Below are positions 1-6,965 of a stretch of DNA of 9,708 bases, in pieces. Each line of letters starts with the position of its first letter. The first letter of the stretch is position 1. The notes beneath the pieces are model-generated. The model was not told where the DNA came from and did no database searches. It was given only the letters and a program-made list of their open reading frames with translations. Position numbers and translations under genes: made by a program. Source of the stretch: ZC4RG29 sp036381475 (GTDB lineage: Bacteria > Bacteroidota > Bacteroidia > Cytophagales > Cyclobacteriaceae); assembly GCA_036381475.1 (NCBI GenBank), contig DASVCT010000216.1, forward strand, positions 1-9,708. The letters run 5' to 3'.

Positions 1-993
1 GTCACCCAGTAATGCCAGCGCAATCATGGCCATATCGTGGGGGTCGGCGGGCTTGCAAAAGCTGACGTACTGCCCCCCTGGATCCCACTCGCGCAGCATG
101 GGGAACTCGGTTGCCACAATCGGCAGCCCCATAGCCAAAGCCTCGGCCACCGTGCCTCCAATACCTTCCTCGGGCGTGGTTCCGAACAGCGCGAGGTCCC
201 AGTCTTTCATGGCGTCATATACATCGGCAGTGTCGCCATGAAAGACTACGCGAGACTCCAGCCCCTTTTTTGCCACCAGGTCTTTCAGGGGTTCCAGGAG
301 GGGGCCCCCTCCAAGGAGGTTTAGAACCGCGTTGGGATACTCCCTGACAATAATGTGAAAAGCCTCGATGACGGTCCTGTGGTCCTTAATAGGGTCCAGC
401 CGGGCGAGCATTCCCAGGATCACCTTCGAATCTTGCGTAATACGCCTGGGTTCTTTGGCCATTACTGAAGGTTGTGTTATGGGCTTACGGGTCACTTTAT
501 TGGGAAACCTGCGGTGGTACACGCTCGCGCCCAGGCTCTTCGCCACGTAGCCCGTTACGGATCGCAGGTAAACGGGATTCTGAGGGCGTAAGACGAGCGA
601 TTGAAGCCATTCTGACCATCCGTTGCCGACAGGGTTGCCAATATGGACGAAAATATCCGCGCGGTACTTGTTCAAAGCGCTGATCATAAACGGCATCCGA
701 ATGTTCGTCCATACGATAATGCATTTGAAAGGACCATCTGGTAGCAGCGCGGCGAGGTTACGATAAAAAGAAATTCGTCCTTTGGAAAAGACATCCAAAA
801 CACTCACTGTCGCGCCAGCAGTTCGCCATTCAGTCACCATCGGTCCTTCCTTGTCTAACACCACGACCGTATGTTCAAATTGCGGGGTAGCTTTCATAAA
901 GTTCCAGCAGTTTTTCTCCACACCGCCTCGCACGGCCAACGCATTGATGTGCAATATTCCATTTTCGCTATGCCGATCTGATCCTGTTGTCAT
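1..993 (-). CDS. family 4 glycosyltransferase, 3' end cut by window edge
   Basis: A reading frame opens with ATG at 993, just inside an in-frame TAA at 1005-1003, and runs 331 codons without a stop to base 1. The product is a typical GT4. GILHINALAVRGGVEKN (12-28) holds the N-terminal G-G-V-E loop, and GMLARLDPIKDH (194-205) carries the donor-phosphate R198 and K203. LNLLGGGP precedes the helix at about 231. Within ALFGTTPEEGIGGTVAEAL the EX7E motif is E276 to E284, followed by AMGLPIVATEFPMLREW. Only a short C-terminal part, probably several tens of residues, is missing. It should add a sugar to the same glycan in the cytoplasm; the donor is unknown. No good Shine-Dalgarno site precedes the ATG. 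Its first 240 coding bases at the window edge are clearly GC-richer than the genes to the right. Confidence 0.92.
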   Translation of the reverse strand, partial: MTTGSDRHSENGILHINALAVRGGVEKNCWNFMKATPQFEHTVVVLDKEGPMVTEWRTAGATVSVLDVFSKGRISFYRNLAALLPDGPFKCIIVWTNIRMPFMISALNKYRADIFVHIGNPVGNGWSEWLQSLVLRPQNPVYLRSVTGYVAKSLGASVYHRRFPNKVTRKPITQPSVMAKEPRRITQDSKVILGMLARLDPIKDHRTVIEAFHIIVREYPNAVLNLLGGGPLLEPLKDLVAKKGLESRVVFHGDTADVYDAMKDWDLALFGTTPEEGIGGTVAEALAMGLPIVATEFPMLREWDPGGQYVSFCKPADPHDMAMIALALLGD

Positions 994-1042
994 TGCACTT
1001 GGTTATTCTATGCTTCTCAGAATGAGATGATTTAGATGTCCT
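994..1042 (-). other. intergenic spacer between two GT4 genes
   Basis: This 49-base gap is the longest in the window. It holds a short imperfect inverted repeat (ATTCT and AGAAT arms around a 9-base loop) that lacks GC-rich pairing and a following T tract on the minus strand, so I do not call it a terminator. I see no promoter or strong ribosome site. Read-through into the last GT4 is expected. Confidence 0.5.
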
Positions 1043-2377
1043 TTACCGGGAAATTACTATGGCACGGTACAGGTCCTTGATATCTGATGCCATTTCAACA
1101 AAAGTACGATTTCGGCCAATTGACTGTCTGAGGTGGATGAGTAAGTCCCTGTTGTCGAGCAAACGTTTCAATTGTCTCGCGAGATCTTCACTGTCTCCCC
1201 AGGCAAACAAGAGACCGTTTTTCTGATGCTGTATCCGCTCGGCGATGCCCGCGTGGTTGGTTCCAATGACTGGAACGCCGGCAGCGAAAGCATCAAACAA
1301 GGAGAGTGGTCCGGTTTCCGGCCACAGGGACGGGATAACACAGACATCCATCTTACTGAGTTCCTGGACAACATTCTCCGGCGGAATAAGTCGCGGCGGC
1401 ATGAATCGCATGTCGCCTTCAACCGATTTGCGCAATCCCTGGCCGTAAGGCGAGTCATCCCAGTCAGGTCCGAAGAAATGAACCTCAACTTTTGCATGTA
1501 GCGGAAGTCGCTTCACTGCTTCAATCAGGATGTGTGATCCCTTGATGTTTACGTTTCGTCCTAACAGCACAATTTTCAGGGGCTGGTTCTCGTCCGTTGG
1601 CTGACGATCGATGCCGTTCAGGGATGGATGGCCGCCCATCGGAATCAGTTTTATCTTTTCGGGCGAAACCTGATTCGAAATCAGCAGGTCGCGAACCCAC
1701 GAGGCGTGAACCTGCACCGCGTCGACGTCACTAAAGAATTCGTTGAAACTGCGGTGGAATCTCTCAGTGCTATGTCTTAGCAGAACATTTCCGCGTTTAT
1801 TTATGGGAATGTTAACGGCTGCCATGACGTTGGCCAGGAGGCTTGGTATGCCCTTCGTCTGATAGCGGCACGCTGTACAGCGCTGGTCAATTATCTTTCC
1901 ATCGCAAGGAACCCGGTTCGCGCGAATCAACCCTTTTTGCAAACACGAGTTGCCAGGCGAGTGATAAGTTACGAGCGTCTTGACACCTGCTGAGCGGCAA
2001 GCGCGCAGGTGGGACAACGATGCTCCGGCGCAAAAATCGTGAAAGTGAACGAGGTCCGGTTTGAATTCTTCAAGCGTTTCCTTGAATCCCGGCAGGTCGT
2101 CATAGACGTGGCTCCAATATGATTCATAATAATCCGAAATTGTCGGAGGAGGAAGTATGCGAATTGGAATTCCCTGGTAGGTAGTGTCGGTGACAGCTGC
2201 TCCCTGGTGATAAACGACAAGTTGCTGAATTTCCGGGTTACCCTTTACCAACTGATAGACAAACACCTCTTTACCCCCGGTATTCTTAGGAAAAAAAGTA
2301 GAAGGAAGATGCAACACTCTCATACAGCCGACGCGAACATTACTTGACTTCTCTACACCGCTACGTCCGAACTTCAT
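1043..2377 (-). CDS. family 4 glycosyltransferase with four-cysteine insert
   Basis: The longest reading is 444 residues from ATG 2377. The fold, however, begins at MRVLHLPSTFFPKNTGGKEV (residue 19, ATG at 2323), so a 426-residue protein is the more likely product: it removes a 17-base overlap with DUF5672 and a non-homologous-looking leader. Neither ATG has a good Shine-Dalgarno site. In long numbering, NTGGKEVF (32-39) is the N-terminal glycine loop and LVHFHDF (109-115) the acceptor-domain strand. An insert carries Cys144, Cys158, Cys167 and Cys170 (ending CTAC), as in other GT4 enzymes with a probable metal-binding loop. LLGRNVNIKGS (271-281) and FFGPDWDDSPYG (301-312) lie in the donor domain. 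The signature region reads PETGPLSLFD, so the EX7E motif is E354-x7-D362. It should transfer a sugar in the cytoplasm; donor unknown. The TAA stop is 49 bases before the next gene. Confidence 0.9.
   Translation of the reverse strand: MKFGRSGVEKSSNVRVGCMRVLHLPSTFFPKNTGGKEVFVYQLVKGNPEIQQLVVYHQGAAVTDTTYQGIPIRILPPPTISDYYESYWSHVYDDLPGFKETLEEFKPDLVHFHDFCAGASLSHLRACRSAGVKTLVTYHSPGNSCLQKGLIRANRVPCDGKIIDQRCTACRYQTKGIPSLLANVMAAVNIPINKRGNVLLRHSTERFHRSFNEFFSDVDAVQVHASWVRDLLISNQVSPEKIKLIPMGGHPSLNGIDRQPTDENQPLKIVLLGRNVNIKGSHILIEAVKRLPLHAKVEVHFFGPDWDDSPYGQGLRKSVEGDMRFMPPRLIPPENVVQELSKMDVCVIPSLWPETGPLSLFDAFAAGVPVIGTNHAGIAERIQHQKNGLLFAWGDSEDLARQLKRLLDNRDLLIHLRQSIGRNRTFVEMASDIKDLYRAIVISR
2321..2323 (-). other. 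preferred alternative start codon of the four-cysteine GT4
   Basis: This ATG is codon 19 of the longest reading. It directly begins MRVLHLPSTFFPKN, which lines up with the usual first beta strand of GT4 enzymes, and places the gene 37 bases after the DUF5672 stop. The 18 upstream residues (MKFGRSGVEKSSNVRVGC) resemble nothing in the family. The choice rests on family alignment rather than on a ribosome site, which neither candidate has. Confidence 0.6.
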
Positions 2378-3233
2378 CTGGTCTTAGAATATCCATGGAC
2401 TGAAGAATCGGCATCCAGAAATCCTTGTCCGGTCCCCACCACCGATGGCAACCGGTAGGCAGTTGGAAATTATTGTCTGCGTATAGTCTCTTACAGTTGA
2501 ACTCGAAGCTAAACTTAAGCGCCTCATTGTAATCTGGAAATTTCATCCATGAAAATTTCGGCCCCGCAAAATAACCCCAGAAAAAGTCTTCATAACCTTT
2601 GAAGCCGTTTAACAGATGGAACGTATTGTTATACACTCCCAGGTAACCCAGCAGATATACTCCTTCGTAAAAGATTCTCCCCTTCCAGTTCTTTCCGCGT
2701 TTTAACCATTTAACGTCGTCACGATCGTAGAACATCTTCCAGGAGTGGAGAATTCGCAACATGCTGGATATCTTTCGCAAAGAAAATCCGCCGTTCCCTA
2801 CGCCTATGTATTGCGCTTTTTCGAATTCAGTCACGTAGTTCCTGAAGAAGGGAGCGCCAATGTAATCATATCCCTGACTGCACCAAAATCCAAGGTCGTC
2901 CCTAAAGATCAAGGCGTCTGGTTGATATATAAGCAAGTATTCATAGGATTCAAATCGCTTGTAGAACAGTGGTCGGGTAAGCAGTTTGCTATACGTAATG
3001 ACATCTTTGAAGTAGCCCTTGTCAAATGTTTCGACCCCAACGTCAGATAGTGCGGAGGTCTTGTTGATATAGTATGAAACGTTCAGCCCTTCGGGTGCGA
3101 AGAATCGGATCGGGTAGTGAGGGCAAATTGCGATTAGACGATTGATAGAAATCTCCTCATACCCGCTGAGCCGTTCCTTGTATACAGGTACTGTAATTAC
3201 GAGGCTTGTTTCTTGCTGGCTATTGTTGCTCAT
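2361..3233 (-). CDS. DUF5672 family protein, putative glycosyltransferase
   Basis: The 290-residue protein carries the marks I associate with DUF5672: LVITVPVYKERLSGYEE at 11-27, YQPDALIF (103-110), YDYIGAPFF (122-130), VGNGGFSLR (145-153), YEDFFW (214-219) and LPTGCHRW (258-265). The family is poorly characterised. A strand ending in a D (D106) followed by a G-N-G-G-F-S-L-R element and an E-D pair is laid out like a GT-A transferase, and the gene sits among transferases, so sugar transfer is the best guess; this is inference. Length fits the core with no obvious truncation. ATG at 3233 overlaps the TGA of the GT8-like gene by 4 bases. The TAG at 2361 lies 16 bases inside the longest reading of the next gene, but that overlap vanishes if the next gene starts at its second ATG. 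Confidence 0.85.
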   Translation of the reverse strand: MSNNSQQETSLVITVPVYKERLSGYEEISINRLIAICPHYPIRFFAPEGLNVSYYINKTSALSDVGVETFDKGYFKDVITYSKLLTRPLFYKRFESYEYLLIYQPDALIFRDDLGFWCSQGYDYIGAPFFRNYVTEFEKAQYIGVGNGGFSLRKISSMLRILHSWKMFYDRDDVKWLKRGKNWKGRIFYEGVYLLGYLGVYNNTFHLLNGFKGYEDFFWGYFAGPKFSWMKFPDYNEALKFSFEFNCKRLYADNNFQLPTGCHRWWGPDKDFWMPILQSMDILRPDEVRT

Positions 3234-4186
3234 TTGATCCTTAACATCTTAACCCTCACAAGATAGTATAACAGCCTAATTGAGTCTGTGAAATCCTGCT
3301 GTGCGAGGATCCAAACCCTACGCAGTCTTGAGAACCCCAGGCTCTTGAGATATTTCAGCCTAAAGTACGTCATACCTTGTGGCTTGTAAAAGTAATTGCT
3401 CCAGTACGGCTTGGTGTTCCCGCCCCAGTGGACAACCAATGGATGATCCGACGTTTGCGGCTGACGGTACGCTTTTAAGGACTTCGCAAACGAGGATGTT
3501 AGCTTTGGGTCATCATGATAATAACTGCTGAGGAAGTGAAAAAATGTCGATCCAATGTTCAGTCCATGAAAGCTCTTTTTCATCAAAATGTAATTCAGTA
3601 AACCTTGATCCCCGGGGAATAGGAAGTTGTCGTGTTTCTTGTTTTCTTCGTATGCCGTGACGAATTCGTCGTACGAGATTAATCCTTTACGGGAATAAAA
3701 GACACCACTTAAAAAGAAATAGGGAACGAATTCTCTCCACCGTGTTCCCACAATCCTTTCCATCACCTCAATTCGAAAAAATGCATTCCTGATGTCATCG
3801 TCGGTATAGGAATAATCGGGCTTGTATGCCGAAGGGTAGAAATCGCATTCCATGTCGATATGCTTCAGAATGTTGCCGATGACAATCGTATCAGCGTCCA
3901 ACACAAGGAATGGATCATAAGGGCCGTGAAAGAACGGCAGTATTTTGGAATACCCCCAACCCGTGAAGAGCTTCTTGTCTAGCGGCCCGTCGATGTCCCG
4001 CGTGAAAATGAAACCAAGTTTGTCATCTCTGTGCAGCCAAGGGGGTAGTTCGAGTTCGCCGTCTACCAGTAAAGTGATGGGTATATCCCCGATGGAATCT
4101 CGAATGCTTTGTATGGTGCCGAAGCAGTACTTGAGATCCCCGCCATACGTGGCGATATAAATACCAAAGTTGGGAGGTAGGAGCAT
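3230..4186 (-). CDS. GT-A-fold glycosyltransferase, GT8-like
   Basis: This 318-residue protein is probably a nucleotide-sugar transferase with a GT-A fold. GIYIATYGGDLKYC (8-21) resembles a GT-A first strand, GWGYSKILPF (76-85) precedes FLVLDADTIV (93-102) with a DXD motif, GDQGLLNYI (192-200) matches the DQ-x-x-LN element of GT8 enzymes, and VVHWGGNTKPYW (251-262) resembles the GT8 C-terminal H-x-x-G-x-x-KPW signature. Those shared elements favour a GT8-like retaining enzyme, but overall likeness to named families is weak and I would not assign a donor. The end (about 303-318) is basic and hydrophobic. ATG at 4186 is 15 bases after the methyltransferase stop, with only a minimal GGA upstream. 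The TGA overlaps the next start as ATGA, pairing it with the DUF5672 gene. Confidence 0.8.
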   Translation of the reverse strand: MLLPPNFGIYIATYGGDLKYCFGTIQSIRDSIGDIPITLLVDGELELPPWLHRDDKLGFIFTRDIDGPLDKKLFTGWGYSKILPFFHGPYDPFLVLDADTIVIGNILKHIDMECDFYPSAYKPDYSYTDDDIRNAFFRIEVMERIVGTRWREFVPYFFLSGVFYSRKGLISYDEFVTAYEENKKHDNFLFPGDQGLLNYILMKKSFHGLNIGSTFFHFLSSYYHDDPKLTSSFAKSLKAYRQPQTSDHPLVVHWGGNTKPYWSNYFYKPQGMTYFRLKYLKSLGFSRLRRVWILAQQDFTDSIRLLYYLVRVKMLRIK

Positions 4187-4201
4187 CGACGGATCCGAAG
4201 T

Positions 4202-4987
4202 CTATTTGAAAATCATTCGGAACGGTGTCAACAAAAATTTGCCAAGCTTGAAAGCGTGCGAGTTTCGCGTGGCCCTTAGGATATCGGCCATCTCCTGATA
4301 GGCATGTTGATACCAGAACCATTCGCCATGGACGTGGTAATCCCCGCGTGGGTGGGCATGTTGACGCAGCCAATCCCTAAGTTCGGCGCGGATATTCTTT
4401 GTGTCGATCAGCACTATGCCTAAGCCATGGTTGTGGGTAAATTCGAAAGTGTGCTCGTGTTTCTGCTTCAGTTCTTCCCAAAGCCTATATACACCAAAAT
4501 CGTCCCGTCTTTCGGCTATGTCGTGAAAGAGCATGATTGACGGATCGCTCATCTTGGGAAGCCACTGTTCATAATCGTGCCGGACAGCATCATAGGTGTG
4601 AAGGCCGTCAATATGCAGCAGGTCAATGTTGGAAGGTTCAAAATCCCGGCTGGCTTCGTCGAAAGTCTTTCTTAGAAGCTTTGCAAATGGATAGTGCTTG
4701 TTCGTGTAGGAGAGAAGTTCATCATAGACGGTACCCGAGTATCGGCCTGAATGCGCTTCACCTCTCCAGGTGTCTACTGCGTAGACCGATGTTTGCATGT
4801 TGTGGTCATAGACACTTTCACACATTGCGAGAAACGAGTTCCCTGTGTGGGTCCCCAACTCCACAATACACTGCGGCTTCATCTCCTTTACCAGGTCGTA
4901 CACGAAAGGGATGTGACCGATCCAGTTGTATGGTAATGATATTCTTTTCGGGTTGGTAAACATTACAGTGGTTATTTGCGAAATCAC
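4202..4987 (-). CDS. class I SAM-dependent methyltransferase (Methyltransf_24 type)
   Basis: The 261-residue protein has a Rossmann methyltransferase core. VELGTHTGNSF (42-52) is motif I for SAM, VYAVDTW (68-74) ends the second strand with the acidic residue that would hold the SAM ribose (D72), and LLHIDGLHTYDAVRHDYE (123-140) is the hallmark of the Methyltransf_24 group. FHDI (154-157) and GVYRLWEELK (165-174) follow in the usual order. Members are common in polysaccharide loci, where O-methylation of a sugar is the usual proposal; the target here is inferred only from context. The GTG at 4987 forms a GTGA overlap with the preceding GT2 stop. An ATG at 4963 (residue 9) is an alternative start that would keep the whole domain. 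The C-terminal 25 residues are basic and amphipathic. The TAG stop is 15 bases before the next gene. Confidence 0.9.
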   Translation of the reverse strand: MISQITTVMFTNPKRISLPYNWIGHIPFVYDLVKEMKPQCIVELGTHTGNSFLAMCESVYDHNMQTSVYAVDTWRGEAHSGRYSGTVYDELLSYTNKHYPFAKLLRKTFDEASRDFEPSNIDLLHIDGLHTYDAVRHDYEQWLPKMSDPSIMLFHDIAERRDDFGVYRLWEELKQKHEHTFEFTHNHGLGIVLIDTKNIRAELRDWLRQHAHPRGDYHVHGEWFWYQHAYQEMADILRATRNSHAFKLGKFLLTPFRMIFK

Positions 4988-6036
4988 AGCTTATTCTTAA
5001 GCTTTACCTGAAGGATTTGATGGTTAGGAAACATAATCTTTTCGTTCACAAGCGCTTTCATCGCGCGTTCCCATCGGCTGAATAACCTGTTTTTCGGGTT
5101 TTTGATCTTAAGAATCGTCAAGGGTTGCTTGACAACCAAGTATAGAAAATCTGCAAAACTGATGAATCGAGCCAACCAAAGTCGGGTCAGTATTCTATAG
5201 CTGAAAAGAACTAGCTTATGGCGGAATGCTTCCTCGCTAATCAGGATGTAGCTGAATGCCAGGTTCATCTTGTATTCCTTACTGTTGTGGTTTTCGTTTC
5301 TGAACAATTGATATATGCTGTCGAGAATTCTCTCTTTCGTTCGTTGTACAAGTTTCATATCGGAGCCGTAGCCTTTTTGGCTTATACTCTCTGATCGGTG
5401 ACGCCGGCAGTAATGGTCGGGTTCTAGGTGAAGGAACTTTCGGTATGTGGGCTGTGTGAACAGGTACCTGATATGGAACTCGAAGTCTTGCCAGAAGGGT
5501 AGTGATTCGTCGAACCACTGGTCCCGGGCCAGCAGGGCCTCCTTTCGATGTATGGGGCCGGACGTGTGCCAAACTACGTCTTGTCGGAGAAATCGGCAGA
5601 GATCATTTTCCTCGGAATCAACATTCCACAGATAGTTGTAGTCACCAATCTTCTCCTTGAATACCAATGTATTGAATACAAGAAAATCGCACTTCGGGCT
5701 CTCTTCAAAATAGCGCAGACGCCGCTCGAAGCAAGTTGGTGCAAGCAGATCGTCGGAGTCCAGGAAGATGAGGTACTTTCCCCTGGCTTCACGAATACCC
5801 ATGTTACGGCAATGGTTGGCACCTTTTGGGGCGGATGTACGCTGGAGTATTCTGATTCGCGGATCGCTGCCGAGCGTGTCGCGTATGTACTGGAATGACC
5901 CATCCGTTGAGCCGTCATCCACGAGTAGGAGTTCCCACCCGGCGAAAGTCTGGGCGCGTATAGAACTTATAGTTTCGTCAATGAATTCGCGACGGTTGTA
6001 AAATGGAATTATGACAGATATAACAGGCGCGTTCAT
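4984..6036 (-). CDS. family 2 glycosyltransferase
   Basis: The 350-residue protein has a standard GT2 catalytic domain in its first 220 or so residues: ISVIIPFYNRREFID at 6-20, VDDGSTDGS at 39-47, GANHCRNMGI at 72-81, FLDSDD at 91-96 (metal site), and WQDFEFHIR at 182-190 (D184 as likely base). HYCRRHRSESIS (208-219) is a conserved-looking motif after the catalytic strand. The last 130 residues are an accessory region with a Leu/Phe-rich stretch at about 291-311 and a basic end, perhaps for membrane association. Start ATG lies in the ATGA overlap with the previous GT2. The TGA overlaps the next gene's GTG start by 4 bases. It most likely adds one residue of the glycan; the sugar is not identifiable from sequence. 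Confidence 0.93.
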   Translation of the reverse strand: MNAPVISVIIPFYNRREFIDETISSIRAQTFAGWELLLVDDGSTDGSFQYIRDTLGSDPRIRILQRTSAPKGANHCRNMGIREARGKYLIFLDSDDLLAPTCFERRLRYFEESPKCDFLVFNTLVFKEKIGDYNYLWNVDSEENDLCRFLRQDVVWHTSGPIHRKEALLARDQWFDESLPFWQDFEFHIRYLFTQPTYRKFLHLEPDHYCRRHRSESISQKGYGSDMKLVQRTKERILDSIYQLFRNENHNSKEYKMNLAFSYILISEEAFRHKLVLFSYRILTRLWLARFISFADFLYLVVKQPLTILKIKNPKNRLFSRWERAMKALVNEKIMFPNHQILQVKLKNKL

Positions 6037-6965
6037 TTATTGATGTTGTCACCTGCGGCAAAAATACTTCGGATTTTCGAAAACAGGTAAAAATAGAACA
6101 ACTTGTTAATCAGTAGATTAGGGTGATGGGAGACGATCGTAGGCAAACTCATCCCGTTTTGCTTGTTGACCAGAATGAAAGTGGACAATATCACCGCTTT
6201 GTAATCTTGCGGAATGTCGGCTGCCGAGGACCATTGGAAAAGTTTATTCCACAATAACTGCTTATAACGTGATACGTCGGAATCTCTGAGTACCCGATTA
6301 TCGCGGTGAATTCTTCGTTGGGCAACGGGTGCGTCTATACTACCGGGATAAAGTCTGCACTGTGCAGCTATTTTGATGAACATGAAAGTATCCTGGGATA
6401 GCTTCAAGTCGGTGTCAAACAAACCGGTTTTGTTGAAGACATCTTTTCGAAGCACGATTCCGTCGGTATGGAAGACGCCGTAACGCCCCACAGCTTGACA
6501 ATAGAATACTTCCTCAGGAGGAATTCGTTTATGGATAGTGGTAAGGAGTTCCGAGCGTTTTCGTAGCCATTTCTCTTTGGACACTTCATCCATAAAGTGC
6601 GTACCGACCGCATCGTATACACCGTCGGCATCTGGCGTCTCCGCGAAAACCTTCATCGCGGGTTTGAAGCGGTCAGGCAGCATATAATCGTCGGCATCCA
6701 GGAAGCAGATGTAGGGAAATTGTGCGCTCGTTATTCCCAGATTCCTGCTTGCTCCGGCACCATGGTTTCCTTTATCGGGGTGCTGCAGCAGCCTGACCCT
6801 GTCATGATGATTACTCAATTCCTGGCAAATTGCGAGGGAGGCATCGGGAGAGTTGTCTTCAATAAGGATTACCTCACCTGTTTCGGGCTGCATTAACGCG
6901 GACTCCACGGCATCTCTTATAAACCTTTCCGCATTGTAAACGGGAATGATGACGGAGACCTTCAT
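6033..6965 (-). CDS. family 2 glycosyltransferase
   Basis: The 310-residue enzyme is an inverting GT-A transferase of the GT2 type. MKVSVIIPVYNAERFI opens the fold, IEDNSPDAS (35-43) is the nucleotide-binding loop, GAGASRNLGI (69-78) follows, FLDADD (88-93) supplies the metal-binding DXD, and SQDTFMFIK (190-198) gives the acidic base position (D192). HTDGIVLRKDVFNKTGLFD (166-184) is the usual acceptor-side strand. The tail from about 284 to 302 is rich in Leu, Phe and Tyr with scattered Lys and Arg, so peripheral membrane contact is plausible; there is no clear transmembrane span. The ATG sits inside an ATGA overlap with the preceding GT4 stop, and its own TGA forms another ATGA overlap with the next GT2. 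The two GT2 genes here are therefore tightly coupled. Donor and linkage are unknown. Confidence 0.93.
   Translation of the reverse strand: MKVSVIIPVYNAERFIRDAVESALMQPETGEVILIEDNSPDASLAICQELSNHHDRVRLLQHPDKGNHGAGASRNLGITSAQFPYICFLDADDYMLPDRFKPAMKVFAETPDADGVYDAVGTHFMDEVSKEKWLRKRSELLTTIHKRIPPEEVFYCQAVGRYGVFHTDGIVLRKDVFNKTGLFDTDLKLSQDTFMFIKIAAQCRLYPGSIDAPVAQRRIHRDNRVLRDSDVSRYKQLLWNKLFQWSSAADIPQDYKAVILSTFILVNKQNGMSLPTIVSHHPNLLINKLFYFYLFSKIRSIFAAGDNINK

Noticed and set aside
497..724. Minus-strand 75-codon open frame within the leftmost gene
   Set aside because: It is in a different frame from the 331-codon GT4 reading that covers the same bases and has the family motifs.
994..1042. Possible terminator hairpin between the last two genes
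   Set aside because: The stem is only about 5 AT-rich pairs with a 9-base loop and no T run follows on the minus strand.
1172..1501. Plus-strand open frame of 109 codons opposite the four-cysteine GT4
   Set aside because: It is a shadow of the GT4 donor domain; the minus-strand frame carries the family motifs.
4537..4959. Plus-strand open frame of 140 codons opposite the methyltransferase
   Set aside because: It is antisense to a gene with clear conserved motifs, its translation shows no recognisable domain, and nothing else in the window is on the plus strand.
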